Shown: piece by piece, positions 9,228 to 22,700 of the stretch
Numbering within the stretch: the stretch's first letter is position 1
How the letters are laid out: each line of letters starts with the position of its first letter
Assembly (NCBI GenBank): GCA_963680875.1
Contig: OY804584.1
Location: forward strand, 94,818,031-94,882,030
Direction of reading: 5' to 3'
DNA from: Bathymodiolus brooksi
Taxonomy: Eukaryota > Mollusca > Bivalvia > Mytilida > Modiolidae
DNA length: 64,000 nt
Notes under the pieces: model-generated
Database searches by the model: none
Seen by the model: only the letters and a program-made list of their open reading frames with translations
What the model was told of the DNA's origin: nothing
Position numbers and translations under genes: made by a program

Positions 9228-9715
9228 CGACTTGCATATAAAATATATCCTGAAATACGTTACCAGGACGTAAAAATTACGTTTGAGCTTTTACGTTAAC
9301 ATCAAGACCATATCCGTACGTAACAAAAACGTTCAAACTACAGTGTCACAATGACTTGCATATAACGTATTCTGAATACGTTACCAGGACGTAATAATTA
9401 CGTTTGAGTTTTTACGTTAGCATCAAAACCATATCCGTACGTAACAAAAACGTTGGAAAGTACGTTGTCACAACGTCTTGCATATAACGTATTCTGAATA
9501 CGTTACCAGGACGTACACATTACGTTTGAGCTTTTACGTTAGCATCAAGACCATATCCGTACGTAACAAAAACGTTGGAAAATACGTTGTCACAACGACT
9601 TGCACATCACGTATCTAAAATACGTTGTGGCAACGTAATTTTCACGTAAGAAAGGGACCTGACCAAACAGCAACCAAACTGCAACGTTGTGAATACGTAG
9701 TGTGCCAGCTGGGAA
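9228..9715. repeat. 122-bp ACGT-rich tandem repeat, about four copies
   Basis: Units start near 9228, 9352, 9474 and 9596 (periods 124, 122, 122) and share GCATATAACGTATTC, GTTACCAGGACGTA, TTTACGTTAGCATCAA and CCGTACGTAACAAAAACG. The last unit degenerates into a segment ending GTGCCAGCTGGGAAG. ACGT recurs very densely. Tandem cores like this occur inside some non-autonomous Helitron-like elements of bivalves. Whether this is one cannot be shown from the window. Confidence 0.85.
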
Positions 9716-11440
9716 GTCATATATACAGTAACGAAATGTCAATATAAATCTGGATTTCGACAGTGAAATGCAGTTGGGCGTGACATGAAATGTCCATACG
9801 TCAAAAAATGACCAGATTCGTGTTGTCTTAAAGAGTCATTCACAGTGATAAAAAAATGAACAGTTGTTGTCCTTAACCTGATAGTCCATGTTAACATAAA
9901 GCCCTTTCAGTACGCCAGTGTTGTATTAATCAAAGTTTTGATTGATCCGAGTAAATATTTAGACCACCCGTGTAGATTCTGCAAAAAATAAAACAAAACT
10001 AAAACACACCAAGGCGAGTTTTTCTACATCGGCTGCAAATGGTCCAAAAAATAAATTTGATATTTTCTGAAAATATTGTAGTTCAAAATTAAGTCAAATT
10101 TATTCTATAATTATCTTTTACTAATCCGTAACTAGAAAGGTTTTTATCTAATAATCTGGACACGCTTGAAAAAAGTGCTGTGTTTGTTTACATGTCGTCA
10201 CGATTTACGGAATTGACGCAGTTGCAAATGAAATAGATGTCGTTTTGAAATGTTTTGACTCGGGAATGAAAATACAAGATTTTAATTAAAATTCCGCGAA
10301 ATGTTGTTGACGACTTTGGCCTATGTCTATGAATAACATGACGTCATGAATTTGATAGCGAGATGTCATTCTGATCAATTTAACAATGTAAGCACCTTTT
10401 ATTGTCTTTTGTTACTTAAATACGATTTTTAGAAGTTCATGATATCATTTTAGTTTTAAAATCATTTATTGGAGACTTTTTTTTTTATTTTTGGCATTCT
10501 CTCCGAGACTGCCAACTTTTATCAACTTCCGGACGAAAGGATTTCAATCTCATCATAAGGAAGATTGTGTATTCAATGCGCATGCCCATGTTGCTGTAGA
10601 GCTCTCTGTGCTCGCTATAAAACGTAGTCCTATTTAAAGGAAAAGTTCTTTTCGCGTTATTGTATTTTGAAAAAAATATTCAATGTAATGGCATAGCTAA
10701 ATTTGGTAATTGAAGGTCAATATATAAGGATTATTTTGAGCCCATGTTTGTTTGAATTTAGTTGTTTTTTAATCTTTGATGCATGACCTATGAATACTGA
10801 ATTTCCGTGAATGATGCTGTAATTTTTAGAGTAGGGGATGTCCCAGAGCATGGCAGTTCACTGTAAGATTTTAAACATTCCATAATATTTTCACAGAACA
10901 TAGAGAAATCATGTACGTTTCAGAAAATATGGCCAGGTAGACTCGAAAAAAAACCCACAGATTTAATAGAAAATCTTAAAGAAATTAATTTGTCGTTTTA
11001 CACCTTAATACATGTGTTTTTTCTCTTAACATTGATTTCAACAACATTTTTTTCATTAAGCTGAAAATGCATTTGAAAGCATGAAAAATATCTTAGAGAG
11101 TTGAGAGGGTAAACTCTTTTATACAGCATTGAAATAAGACGGGGACTCCAGGGTTAAATCCTTTTTCATGAAACAGTTGATAGGATTTTGAACACAATTG
11201 CTAAAAATTGACTTTTGAAATTAAAAATTCTTAAAAAAAAGTACCAACTGCTATAAAAGTCATTGATCTAAAATCACTTTCTACATTTATTTGATATGTG
11301 AGTGTGTTGAGTAAACGCTTTATGCCAAGTGACGGGAAGAAGTTACTTTTATAGTCTTTACTCGTTGAATAAAAGTAATAATAAAATTACCGAACAATCT
11401 TTCAAAGGGAAAGTCAAAAATCAGTCAACAACCGGAAAAC
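9716..11440. other. Long stretch without recognisable features
   Basis: AT-rich DNA with no frame, RNA gene or clear repeat that I can support. I looked here for the GCLC exon that precedes 11703 (the GTMSEFN-EANM region of the enzyme) and did not find it. This is probably intron. Confidence 0.4.
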
Positions 11441-11447
11441 CGGTAAA

Positions 11448-11632
11448 ACCGTAATGACCCTGACTTGGTACAGGCATTTCCAAAACATGTCTCTCCACTC
11501 GCACATATTACCCTGATGATTCCGAGCCAACTAGCAAATAAAAATTGCATAGTCTTTAACCGGACTGGGCTCGAACCCACGGATTTCCCACACTCGTGAT
11601 CACACTAACTATTACACCATCTAGATGATTGA
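11448..11632 (-). mobile_element. tRNA-derived SINE relic
   Basis: Read on the minus strand, the head has an A-box-like TGGTGTAATAGTTAGTG and a B box GTGGGTTCGAGCCC, as in RNA polymerase III promoters of tRNA origin. The body to the left contains ACCAAGTCAGGG, a tract I associate with repeats of mytilid bivalves. There is no full tRNA cloverleaf. It lies 70 bp upstream of a GCLC exon. Confidence 0.6.
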
Positions 11633-11702
11633 CAGATATTGAGCGTGTATCTTTATGCCATAAAGGCACCACTTTAATTTATATTTACTTTCATGTTATT
11701 AG

Positions 11703-11768
11703 GAAGAAAGAAATTCAAAGAGTACTTGGTTGTAATGAAATACCTTTTTGCTTAGCTTCTTTCCCAAG
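11703..11768 (+). CDS. GCLC: GCLC exon a
   Basis: Acceptor ATTAG at 11698-11702, donor GTAAGA from 11769. After one base completing a split codon it reads KKEIQRVLGCNEIPFCLASF-PR, matching the KEATSILEENQ to TSFPR stretch of animal GCLC in length (21 residues to PR) and in the closing SFPR. It ends with two bases of the Arg codon completed by the next exon. This exon is short, but its phase, splice sites and position all agree. The preceding exon was not found. Confidence 0.85.
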
Positions 11769-11839
11769 GTAAGAAATATAAACTGTTAAAATTACTAGAT
11801 TGCTAAAGCAACAGTCATCCTGACTACGAACTAAAAAGA

Positions 11840-12375
11840 AAATGATCTATTGTCATTTGAGATATGGATATTTCGTAATGGTCAAGTAGATCGTGATGAC
11901 GACCGTAGAATTTTTGGAGCGATGACTTAACCTAGGATGAACGTGGCCTTGTTTGGATAACTTTGCGTCATCAGATGAGCTTTGTCTAGAAAATCATTGT
12001 ACTGGGGACCAGCTTTAGAATAACGTATGCATTGTGAAATGTAAACTCCTTACACTGGTGATGATGGAATATTGCTATGGTAAAAGGGAAGTTGACTATT
12101 GGAAAAGCGAAGTCATCACCTTTGTCGTAGAGCTTTGTTCTTAACCTTCATCCTTTGTCGATTTCAAGGTGAAGGTCAAGATAAGAAGCAGACCTTTGAG
12201 TGTCAGTAGTATCCTTTACTTCAAGCTCATTTGGATAGATGAGATGCAGATAATCGCCAAATTGTTTAATGACAGAATGCCATCTTTCTTGCGAAGCTGG
12301 AATTACAGATCTGGGCTAATTTTCTACCATATTTCTTGCGAAATTCTGGAAGGAAGTTTGCTTCATGAAAACTTG
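11840..12375 (-). pseudogene. Broken reverse-transcriptase fragment
   Basis: Read on the minus strand and allowing frameshifts, this encodes ordered motifs of a reverse-transcriptase family widespread in bivalve genomes. They run NFLPEFRKKYGRKLAQICN, KDGILSLN (where the family has a YIDD-type motif), YLHLIYPNELEVKDTTD, SASYLDLHLEID, TKLYDKGDDFAFPIVNFPF, GVYISQCIRYSKAGPQYNDF and LQKFYGRHHDLLDHYEIS. At least two in-frame stops and several frameshifts show it is dead, and the first catalytic Asp context is altered. It lies in the 704-bp intron between two GCLC exons, in antisense orientation. I am sure of the family resemblance but not of its class (Penelope-like or another non-LTR type). Confidence 0.75.
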
Positions 12376-12472
12376 GATATGTATATGTTTTATTGTATCA
12401 AAATACAGCACTTCATATGTAAACATGACACACATCTTGTCAAGGGATACTATTTGTCTTGTGTTTTTTAAG

Positions 12473-12592
12473 ATTGGGAGTTGGCCAGTTTTGTAATCCA
12501 GACCCCATACTTAAACCTGATAATAACAATGGAGTTGGTAAATCTATCTATCTTCCTGATGCCATTTATGCGCAAGGACATCCTAGATACAG
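12473..12592 (+). CDS. GCLC: GCLC exon b
   Basis: Acceptor TTTTTTAAG ending at 12472, donor GTGAGT at 12593. Translation is RLGVGQFCNPDP, then GVGKSIYLPDAIYAQGHPRY, matching the RLGCPGF to PDEAI-HPRF region of animal GCLC. The exon begins with the last base of an Arg codon and ends after two bases of a codon. It is the last exon before the giant satellite intron. Confidence 0.92.
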
Positions 12593-13074
12593 GTGAGTTA
12601 AATGTCATAGTTATGTACAATATCAAAAGATAAGATGTAAACATTACACTGTTTAATTTTTTACTATTTACCTGATGGGGGCCCTGTGGTTGTTTTTTTC
12701 TGTATTTGTAACCTCGTTATGGGAAGTCGGACACAATGATGACGGTATTTGTAAGATTCCTGCACCCATCTTTTGTTTACGTGTTGATAGCCCCAAATCT
12801 GGTATATTTAATTATGTGCACCAAATGATATCAAGTCAACAAATAGGCTCAGATGTAGAGTTTATCGGCAGAAGTAAAGGCTACCACTCAGCTGAAGGTA
12901 AGGGACCGTTTCTCTCATTCATTATAGGATATGGATTTTACTCATTGTTGAAGACCCTACTGTGACTGTGGAATGCAGAACAGCAATAAAAGTGTCCGAA
13001 GATTAAATATACCATGCATTTATTTCAAGATTATGACTCAGTTCTCGTTACTCAGGCATAACTGACCTTAGCCG
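12593..13074. other. Start of the 41-kb GCLC intron, no recognisable element
   Basis: Includes an open frame at 12675-12965 (96 codons) that resembles nothing I know. I see no splice pair around it that would fit the GCLC phase, so I do not call it a gene. Confidence 0.4.
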
Positions 13075-13225
13075 ATTATTGTTATCCTGTTTAGCACTTT
13101 GGTTTAGGTCCTCCCAAATACATTTAAATGATTTGCTTTCGAGTCTTTCGGCATTGATCGTACTTGATGATGATTATTCAAGAAAAGCGTCGTGCGCACT
13201 TAATTTGATATTTATTACACCAACG
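13075..13225 (+). repeat. Dispersed repeat, copy 1
   Basis: Shares ordered matches with 54945-55100: AGGTCCT, CCCAAGTACAT-type and GATGA(C/T)GATTATT blocks, followed by a GTGCGCAC-like block. One frame reads LNDLLSSLSA and DDDYSRKASCALNLI, a peptide I recognise from a repeat family in mollusc genomes. There is no evidence it is translated. Confidence 0.5.
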
Positions 13226-13639
13226 CTGCTCACTCCATTATATGGAAGGTTGACATTTTACCCATATTGTGGAAAAACTTGCCGTGGCTAATCATTTCAC
13301 GAAGAAGGCAGATCTGGGCCCATCGAACTAGCTTAATCCCGCCACGTTTAATTGAAGTGCTTATACCAAGGCCGGTAAGTGAGCAATCATGCATATGTGT
13401 CTTGGGGGTACATCTTTGCCTCTGTTTCTGCAATGTGTTGATTACATTTTGGAACTGTTGTGACAGTGTGGTATTTTTTTGTTTTTCATTTTATTATAGA
13501 ATTTCACCTATGTGACGTCAAATTGGCTGACTTAAAGTGATAAAGAAGTTACTATAGTAACCAAAAGGTATCCAATTCTCTGATATCTCTGATTATATTG
13601 ATATTAGGGCCCTTGCCTCATAATCATTTATGCTATATG

Positions 13640-13724
13640 AAGTCATTAACTGAGGTTTGAAACACGATACGAAAACTTTGCAGATACCAAATGGGGAATC
13701 AGAAACCGTAATTCGAAGTACAGA
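13640..13724 (-). repeat. RT-derived repeat, left of the satellite
   Basis: GGTTTGAA and AGATACCAAATGGGGAATCA match the start of the dispersed repeat (compare 60455-60535 and 58808). The homology stops where the 42-bp array begins and resumes at 52986 on its other side, so both flanks look like one copy split by the array. Confidence 0.65.
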
Positions 13725-16556
13725 TAATACATAGCCATAAAACAGGACATGTATGCTCCACACAGGAATACAATAGCCATAAAACAGGACATGTATGCTC
13801 CACACAGTAATACAATAACCATAAATCAAGACATGTATGCTCCACACAGGAATACAATAGCCATAAAACAGGATATGTATGCTCCACACAGCAATACAAT
13901 AGCCATAAAACAGGACATGTATGCTCCACACAGGAATACAATAGCCATAAAACAGGACATGTATGCTCCACACAGTAATACAATAGCCATAAAACAGGAC
14001 ATGTATGCTCCACACAGCAATACAATAGCCATAAAACAGGACATGTATGCTCCACACAGCAATACAATAGCCATAAAACACGACATGTATGCTCCACACA
14101 GCAATACAATAGCCATAAAACAGGATATGTATGCTCCACACAGCAATACAATAGCCATAAAACAGGACATGTATGCTCCACACAGCAATACAATAGCCAT
14201 AAAACAGGACATGTATGCTCCACACAGTAATACAATAGCCATAAAGCAGGACATGTATGCTCCACACAGGAATACAATAGCCATAAAACAGGATATGTAT
14301 GCTCCACACAGGAATACAATAGCCATAAAACAGGACATGTATGCTCCACACAGGAATACAATAGCCATAAAACAGGAAATGTATGCTCCACACAGGAATA
14401 CAATAGCCATAAAACAGGACATGTATGCTCCACACAGCAATGCAATAGCCATAAAACAGGACATGTATGCTCCACACAGCAATACAATAGCCATAAAACA
14501 GGACATGTATGCTCCACACAGCAATACAATAGCCATAAAACATGACATGTATGCTCCACACAGGAATACAATAGCCATAAAACAGGACATGTATGCTCCA
14601 CACAGTAATACAATAGCCATAAAGCAGGACATGTATGCTCCACACAGCAATACAATAGCCATAAAACAGGACATGTATGCTCCACACAGGAATACAATAG
14701 CCATAAAACAGGACATGTATGCTCCACACAGTAATACAATAGCCATAAAACAGGACATGTATGCTCCACACAGCAATACAATAGCCATTAAACAAGACAT
14801 GTATGCTCCACACAGCAATACAATAGCCATAAAACAGGACATGTATGCTCCACACAGGAATACAATAGCCATAAAGCAGGACATGTATGCTCCACACAGC
14901 AATACAATAGCCATAAAACAGGACATGTATGCTCCACACAGGAATACAATAGCCATAAAACAGGACATGTATGCTCCACACAGCAATACAATAGCCATTA
15001 AACAAGACATGTATGCTCCACACAGTAATACAATAGCCATAAAACATGACATGTATGCTCCACACAGCAATACAATAGCCATAAAACAGGACATGTATGC
15101 TCCACACAGCAATACAATAGCCATAAAACATGACATGTATGCTCCACACAGCAATACAATAGCCATAAAACATGACATGTATGCTCCACACAGGAATACA
15201 ATAGCCATAAAACAGGACATGTATGCTCCACACAGTAATACAATAGCCATAAAGCAGGACATGTATGCTCCACACAGCAATACAATAGCCATAAAACAAG
15301 ACATGTATGCTCCACACAGGAATACGATAGCCATAAAACAGGACATGTATGCTCCACACAGTAATACAATAGCCATAAAACAAGACATGTATGCTCCACA
15401 CAGGAATACGATAGCCATAAAACAGGACATGTATGCTCCACACAGTAATACAATAGCCATAAAACAGGACATGTATGCTCCACACAGCAATACAATAGCC
15501 ATAAAACATGACATGTATGCTCCACACAGCAATACAATAGCCATAAAACACGACATGTATGCTCCACACAGGAATACAATAGCCATAAAACAGGACATGT
15601 ATGCTCCACACAGCAATACAATAGCCATAAAACATGACATGTATGCTCCACACAGGAATACAATAGCCATAAAACAGGACATGTATGCTCCACACAGTAA
15701 TACAATAGCCATAAAGCAGGACATGTATGCTCCACACAGCAATACAATAGCCATAAAACAGGACATGTATGCTCCACACAGGAATACAATAGCCATAAAA
15801 CAGGACATGTATGCTCCACACAGCAATACAATAGCCATTAAACAAGACATGTATGCTCCACACAGCAATACAATAGCCATAAAACAGGACATGTATGCTC
15901 CACACAGTAATACAATAGCCATAAAGCAGGACATGTCTGCTCCACACAGGAATACAATAGCCATAAAACAGGACATGTATGCTCCACACAGGAATACAAT
16001 AGCCATAAAACAGGACATGTATGCTCCACACAGGAATACAATAGCCATAAAACAGGAAATGTATGCTCCACACAGGAATACAATAGCCATAAAGAAGGAC
16101 ATGTATGCTCCACACAGCAATACAATAGCCATAAAACAGGACATGTATGCTCCACACAGGAATACAATAGCCATAAAGCAGGACATGTATGCTCCACACA
16201 GTAATACAATAGCCATAAAACATGACATGTATGCTCCACACAGCAATACAATAGCCATAAAACAGGACATGTATGCTCCACACAGGAATACAATAGCCAT
16301 AAAACAGGACATGTATGCTCCACACAGCAATACAATAGCCATAAAACATGACATGTATGCTCCACACAGCAATACAATAGCCATAAAGCATGGTAGGTAT
16401 GCTCCACACAGGAATACAATAGCCATAAAGCAGGACATGTATGCTCCACACAGCAATACAATAGCCATAAAACAGGACATGTATGCTCCACACAGTAATA
16501 CAATAGCCATAAATCAAGACATGTATGCTCCACACAGGAATACAATAGCCATAAAA

Positions 16557-16670
16557 CATGATAGGTATGCTCCACACAGGAATACAATAGCCGTAAAACA
16601 GGAAATGTATGCTCCACACAGCAATAAAATAACCATAGCACAGGACATGTATGCTCCACACATGAATTCA
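16557..16670 (+). repeat. First higher-order marker block in the satellite
   Basis: A run of diagnostic variant monomers: CATGATAGGTATG, then GCCGTAAAACAGGAAATG, then AATAAAATAACCATAGCAC, then a monomer with GAATTC. The same series recurs throughout the array. GAATTC positions are 16664, 19016, 20108, 21074, 24012, 24766, 26612, 28374, 29128, 30008, 31014, 31432, 32018, 32942, 36803, 38693, 40833, 41587, 46835, 49139, 49599 and 50899. The 40-bp variant monomer (CTCCACAGGAATAC or CTCCACGGGAATAC, short by CA) usually follows the block. Confidence 0.85.
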
Positions 16671-19600
16671 ATAGCCATAAAACAAGACATGTATGTTCCA
16701 CACAGCAATACAATAGCCATAAAACAGGACATGTATGCTCCACACAGGAATACAATAGCCATAAAACAGGACATGTATGCTCCACACAGCAATACAGTAG
16801 CCATAAAACAGGACATATATGCTCCACACAGCAATACAATAGCCATAAAACAGGACATGTATGCTCCACACAGGAATACAATAGCCATAAAACAGGACAT
16901 GTATGCTCCACACAGCAATACAATAGCCATAAAACAGGACATGTATGCTCCACACAGCAATACAATAGCCATAAAACAGGACATGTATGCTCCACACAGC
17001 AATACAATAGCCATAAAACAGGACATGTCTGCTCCACACAGGAATACGATAGCCATTAAACAGGACATGTATGCTCCACACAGGAATACAATAGCCATAA
17101 AACAGGACATGTATGCTCCACACAGGAATACAATAGCCATAAAACACGACATGTATGCTCCACACAGCAATACAATAGCCATAAAACAGGACATGTATGC
17201 TCCACACAGCAATACAATAGCCATAAAACAGGACATGTATGCTCCACACAGCAATACAATAGCCATAAAACAGGACATGTATGCTCCACACAGGAATAAA
17301 ATAGCCATAAAGCAGGACATGTATGCTCCACACAGAAATACAATAGCCATAAAACAGAACATGTATGCTCCACACAGCAATACAATAGCCATAAAACAGG
17401 ACATGTATGCTCCACACAGCAATACAATAGCCATAAAACAGGACATGTCTGTTCCACACAGGAATACAATAGCCATAAAACAGGACATGTATGCTCCACA
17501 CAGTAATACAATAGCCATAAAGCAGGACATGTATGCTCCACACAGGAATACAATAGCCATAAAACAGGACATGTATGCTCCACACAGTAATACAATAGCC
17601 ATAAAGCAGGACATGTATGCTCTACACAGGAATACAATAGCCATAAAAAAGGACATATATGCTCCACACAGCAATACAATAGCCATAAAACAGGACATGT
17701 ATGCTCCACACAGCAATACAATAGCCATAAAACAGGACATGTATGCTCCACACAGCAAAACAATAGCCATAAAACAGGACATGTATGCTCCACACAGGAA
17801 TACAATAGCTATAAAACAGGACATGTATGCTCCAAACAGGAATACAATAGCCATAAAGCAGGACATGTATGCTCCACACAGAAATACAATAGCCATAAAA
17901 CAGGACATGTATGCTCCACACAGCAATACAATAGCCATAAAACAGGACATGTATGCTCCACACAGCAATACAATAGCCATAAAACAGAACATGTATGCTC
18001 CACACAGCAATACAATAGCCATAAAACAGGACATGTATGCTCCAAACAGGAATACAATAGCCATAAAGCAGGACATGTATGCTCCACACAGAAATACAAT
18101 AGCCATAAAACAGGACATGTATGCTCCACACAGCAATACAATAGCCATAAAACAGGACATGTATGCTCCACACAGGAATACAATAGCCATAAAACAGAAC
18201 ATGTCTGTTCCACACAGGAATACAATAGCCATAAAACAGGAAATGTATGCTCCACACAGTAATACAATAGCCATAAAACAAGACATGTATGCTCCACACA
18301 GCAATACAATAGCCATAAAACAGGACATGTCTGTTCCACACAGGAATACAATAGCCATAAAACAGGAAATGTATGCTCCACACAGGAATACAATAGCCAT
18401 AAAACAGGACATGTATGCTCCACACAGGAATACAATAGCCATAAAACAAGACATGTATGCTCCACACAGCAATACAATAGCCATAAAACAGGACATGTAT
18501 GCTCCACACAGCAATACAATAGCCATAAAACAGGACATGTATGCTCCACACAGGAATACAATAGCCATAAAACAAGACATGTATGCTCCACACAGCAATA
18601 CAATAGCCATAAAACAGGACATGTCTGTTCCACACAGGAATACAATAGCCATAAAACAGGAAATGTATGCTCCACACAGGAATACAATAGCCATAAAGCA
18701 GGACATGTATGCTCCACACAGAAATACAATAGCCATAAAACAGGACATGTATGCTCCACACAGGAATACAATAGCCATAAAACAGGACATGTATGCTCCA
18801 CACAGGAATACAATAGCCATAAAACAGGACATGTATGCTCCACACAGGAATACAATAGCCATAAAACAGGAAATGTATGCTCCACACAGCAATACATTAG
18901 CCATAAAACATGATAGGTATGCTCCACACAGGAATACAATAGCCGTAAAACAGGAAATGTATGCTTCACACAGCAATAAAATAACCATAGCACAGGACAT
19001 GTATGCTCCACACAGGAATTCAATAGCCATAGAACAGGACATGTATGCTCCACACAGGAATACAATAGCCATAAAACAGGACATGTATGCTCCAAACAGA
19101 AATACAATAGACATAAAGCAGGACATGTATGCTCCACAAAGAAATACAATAGCCATAAAACAGGACATGTATGCTCCACACAGCAATACAATAGCCATAA
19201 AACAGGACATGTATGCTCCACACAGTAATACAATAGCCATAAAGCAGGACATGTATGCTCCACACAGGAATACAATAGCCATAAAACAGGACATGTATGC
19301 TCCACACAGTAATACAATAGCCATAAAGCAGGACATGTATGCTCTACACAAGAATACAATAGCCATAAAACAGGACATATATGCTCCACACAGCAATACA
19401 ATAGCCATAAAACAGGACATGTATGTTCCACACAGCAATACAATAGCCATACAACAGGACATGTATGCTCCACACAGCAATACAATAGCCATAAAACAGG
19501 ACATGTATGCTCCACACAGAAATACAATAGCCATAAAACAGGACATGTATGCTCCACACAGCAATACAATAGCCATAAAACAGGACATGTATGCTCCACA

Positions 19601-19710
19601 CAGGAATACAATAGCCATAAAACAGGACATGTATGCTCCACACAGCAATACAATAGCCATAAAACACGACATGTATGCTCCAAACAGGAATACAATAGCC
19701 ATAAAGCAGG

Positions 19711-22700
19711 ACATGTATGGTCCACACAGAAATACAATAGCCATAAAACAGGACATGTATGCTCCACACAGCAATACAATAGCCATAAAACAGGACATGT
19801 ATGCTCCACACAGCAATACAATAGCCATAAAACAGGACATGTATGCTCCACACAGCAATACAATAGCCATAAAACAGGACATGTCTGTTCCACACAGGAA
19901 TACAATAGCCATAAAACAGGAAATGTATGCTCCACACAGGAATACAATAGCCATAAAACAAGACATGTATGCTCCACACAGCAATACATTAGCCATAAAA
20001 CATGATAGGTATGCTCCACACAGGAATACAATAGCCGTAAAACAGGAAATGTATGCTTCACACAGCAATAAAATAACCATAGCACAGGACATGTATGCTC
20101 CACACAGGAATTCAATAGCCATAAAACAGGACATGTATGCTCCACACAGGAATACAATAGCCATAAAACAGGACATGTATGCTCCAAACAGGAATACAAT
20201 AGACATAAAGCAGGACATGTATGCTCCACACAGAAATACAATAGCCATAAAACAGGACATGTATGCTCCACACAGGAATACAATAGCCATAAAACAGGAC
20301 ATGTATGCTCCACACAGCAATACAATAGCCATAAAACAGGACATGTATGCCCCATACAGCAATACAATAGCCATAAAACAGGACATGTATGCTCCACACA
20401 GCAATACAATAGCCATAAAACAGGACATGTCTGTTCCACACAGCAATACAATAGCCATAAAACAAGACATGTATGCTCCACACAGGAATACAATAGCCAT
20501 AAAACAGGACATGTATGCTCCACACAGCAATACAATAGCCATAAAACAGGACATGTATGCTCCACACAGCAATACAATAGCCATAAAACAGGACATGTAT
20601 GCTCCACACAGGAATACAATAGCCATAAAACAGGACATGTATGCTCCACACAGGAATACAATAGCCATAAAACAGGACATGTATGCTTCACATAGCAATA
20701 CAATAGCCATAAAACAGGACATGTATGCTCCACACAGCAATACAATAGCCATAAAACAGGACATGTCTGTTCCACACAGGAATACAATAGTCATAAAACA
20801 GGAAATGTATGCTCCACACAGGAATACAATAGCCATAAAACAAGATACGTATGCTCCACACAGGAATACAATAGCCATAAAACAGGAAATGTATGCTCCA
20901 CACAGGAATACAATAGCCATAAAACAGGATATGTATGCTCCACACAGGAATACAATAGCCATTAAACATGATAGGTATGCTCCACACAGGAATACAATAG
21001 CCGTAAAACAGGAAATGTATGCTCCACACAGCAATAAAATAACCATAGCACAGGACATGTATGCTCCACACAGGAATTCAATAGCCATAAAACAGGACAT
21101 GTATGCTCCACAGGAATACAATAGCCATAAAACAGGACATGTATGCTCCACACAGCAATACAATAGCCATAAAACAGGACATGTATGCTCCACACAGGAA
21201 TACAATAGCCATAAAACAGGACATGTATGCTCCACACAGCAATACAATAGCCATAAAACAGGACATGTATGCTCCACACAGCAATACAATAGCCATAAAA
21301 CAGGACATGTATGCTCCACACAGTAATATAATAGCCACAAAGCAGTACATGTATGCTCCACACAGGAATACAATAGCCATAAAACAGGACATTTATGCTC
21401 CACACAGCAATACAATAGCCATAAAACAGGACATGTATGCTCCACACAGGAATACAATAGCCATAAAACAGGACATGTATGCTCCACACAGGAATACAAT
21501 AGCCATAAAACAGGACATGTATGCTCCACACAGTAATACAATAGCCATAAAACAGGACATGTATGCTCCACACAGGAATACAATAGCCATAACACAGGAC
21601 ATGTATGCTCCACACAGGAATACAATAGCCATAAAACAGGACATGTATGCTCCACACAGCAATACAATAGCCATAAAACAGGACATGTATGCTCCACACA
21701 GGAGTACAATAGCCATAAAACAGGATAGGTATGCTCCACACAGCAATACAATAGCCATAAAACAGGACATGTATGCTCCACACAGTAATACAATAGCCAT
21801 AAAACAGGACATGTATGCTCCACACAGGAATACAATAGCCATAAAACAGGACATGTATGCTCCACACAGGAATACAATAGCCATAAAACAGGACATGTAT
21901 GCTCCACACAGCAATACAATAGCCATAAAACATGACATGTATGCTCCACACAGCAATACAATAGCCATAAAACAGGACATGTATGCTCCACACAGGAATA
22001 CAATAGCCATAAAACAGGACATGTATGCTCCACACAGCAATACAATAGCCATAAAACATGACATGTATGCTCCACACAGCAATACAATAGCCATAAAACA
22101 GGACATGTATGCTCCACACAGAAATACAATAGCCATAAAACAGGACATGTATGCTCCACACAGCAATACAATAGCCATAAAACATGACATGTATGCTCCA
22201 CACAGCAATACAATAGCCATAAAACAGGACATGTATGCTCCACACAGGAATACAATAGCCATAAAGCAGGACATGTATGCTCCACACAGGAATACAATAG
22301 CCATAAAACAGGACATGTATGCTCCACACAGTAATACAATAGCCAAAAAGCAGGACATGTATGTTCCACACAGGAATACAATAGCCATAAAACAGGACAT
22401 GTATGCTCCACACAGCAATACAATAGCCATAAAACAGGACATGTATGCTCCACACAGCAATACAATAGCCATAAAACAGGACATGTATGCTCCACACAGC
22501 AATACAATAGCCATAAAACAGGACATGTATGCTCCACACAGCAATACAATAGCCATAAAACAGGACATGTATGCTCCACACATCAATACAATAGCCATAA
22601 AGCAGGACATGTATGCTCCACACAGCAATACAATAGCCATAAAACAGGACATGTATGCTCCACACAGGAATACAATAGCCATAAAACAGGACATGTATGC

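Noticed and set aside
12169..12471. 100-codon + strand frame just upstream of a GCLC exon
   Set aside because: It is the opposite strand of the reverse-transcriptase relic, whose peptides are recognisable on the minus strand.
12675..12965. 96-codon + strand frame
   Set aside because: No recognisable product, no splice sites consistent with GCLC phase, and length within chance for this stretch.
13749..21326. 2525-codon open frame with a 14-residue repeat, and the other long frames on both strands between 13.6 and 53 kb
   Set aside because: They follow automatically from a 42-bp unit (a multiple of three) without stops in most frames. Both strands are open at once, the commonest variant changes Arg to Ser freely, and 2-base deletions break the frame without compensation.
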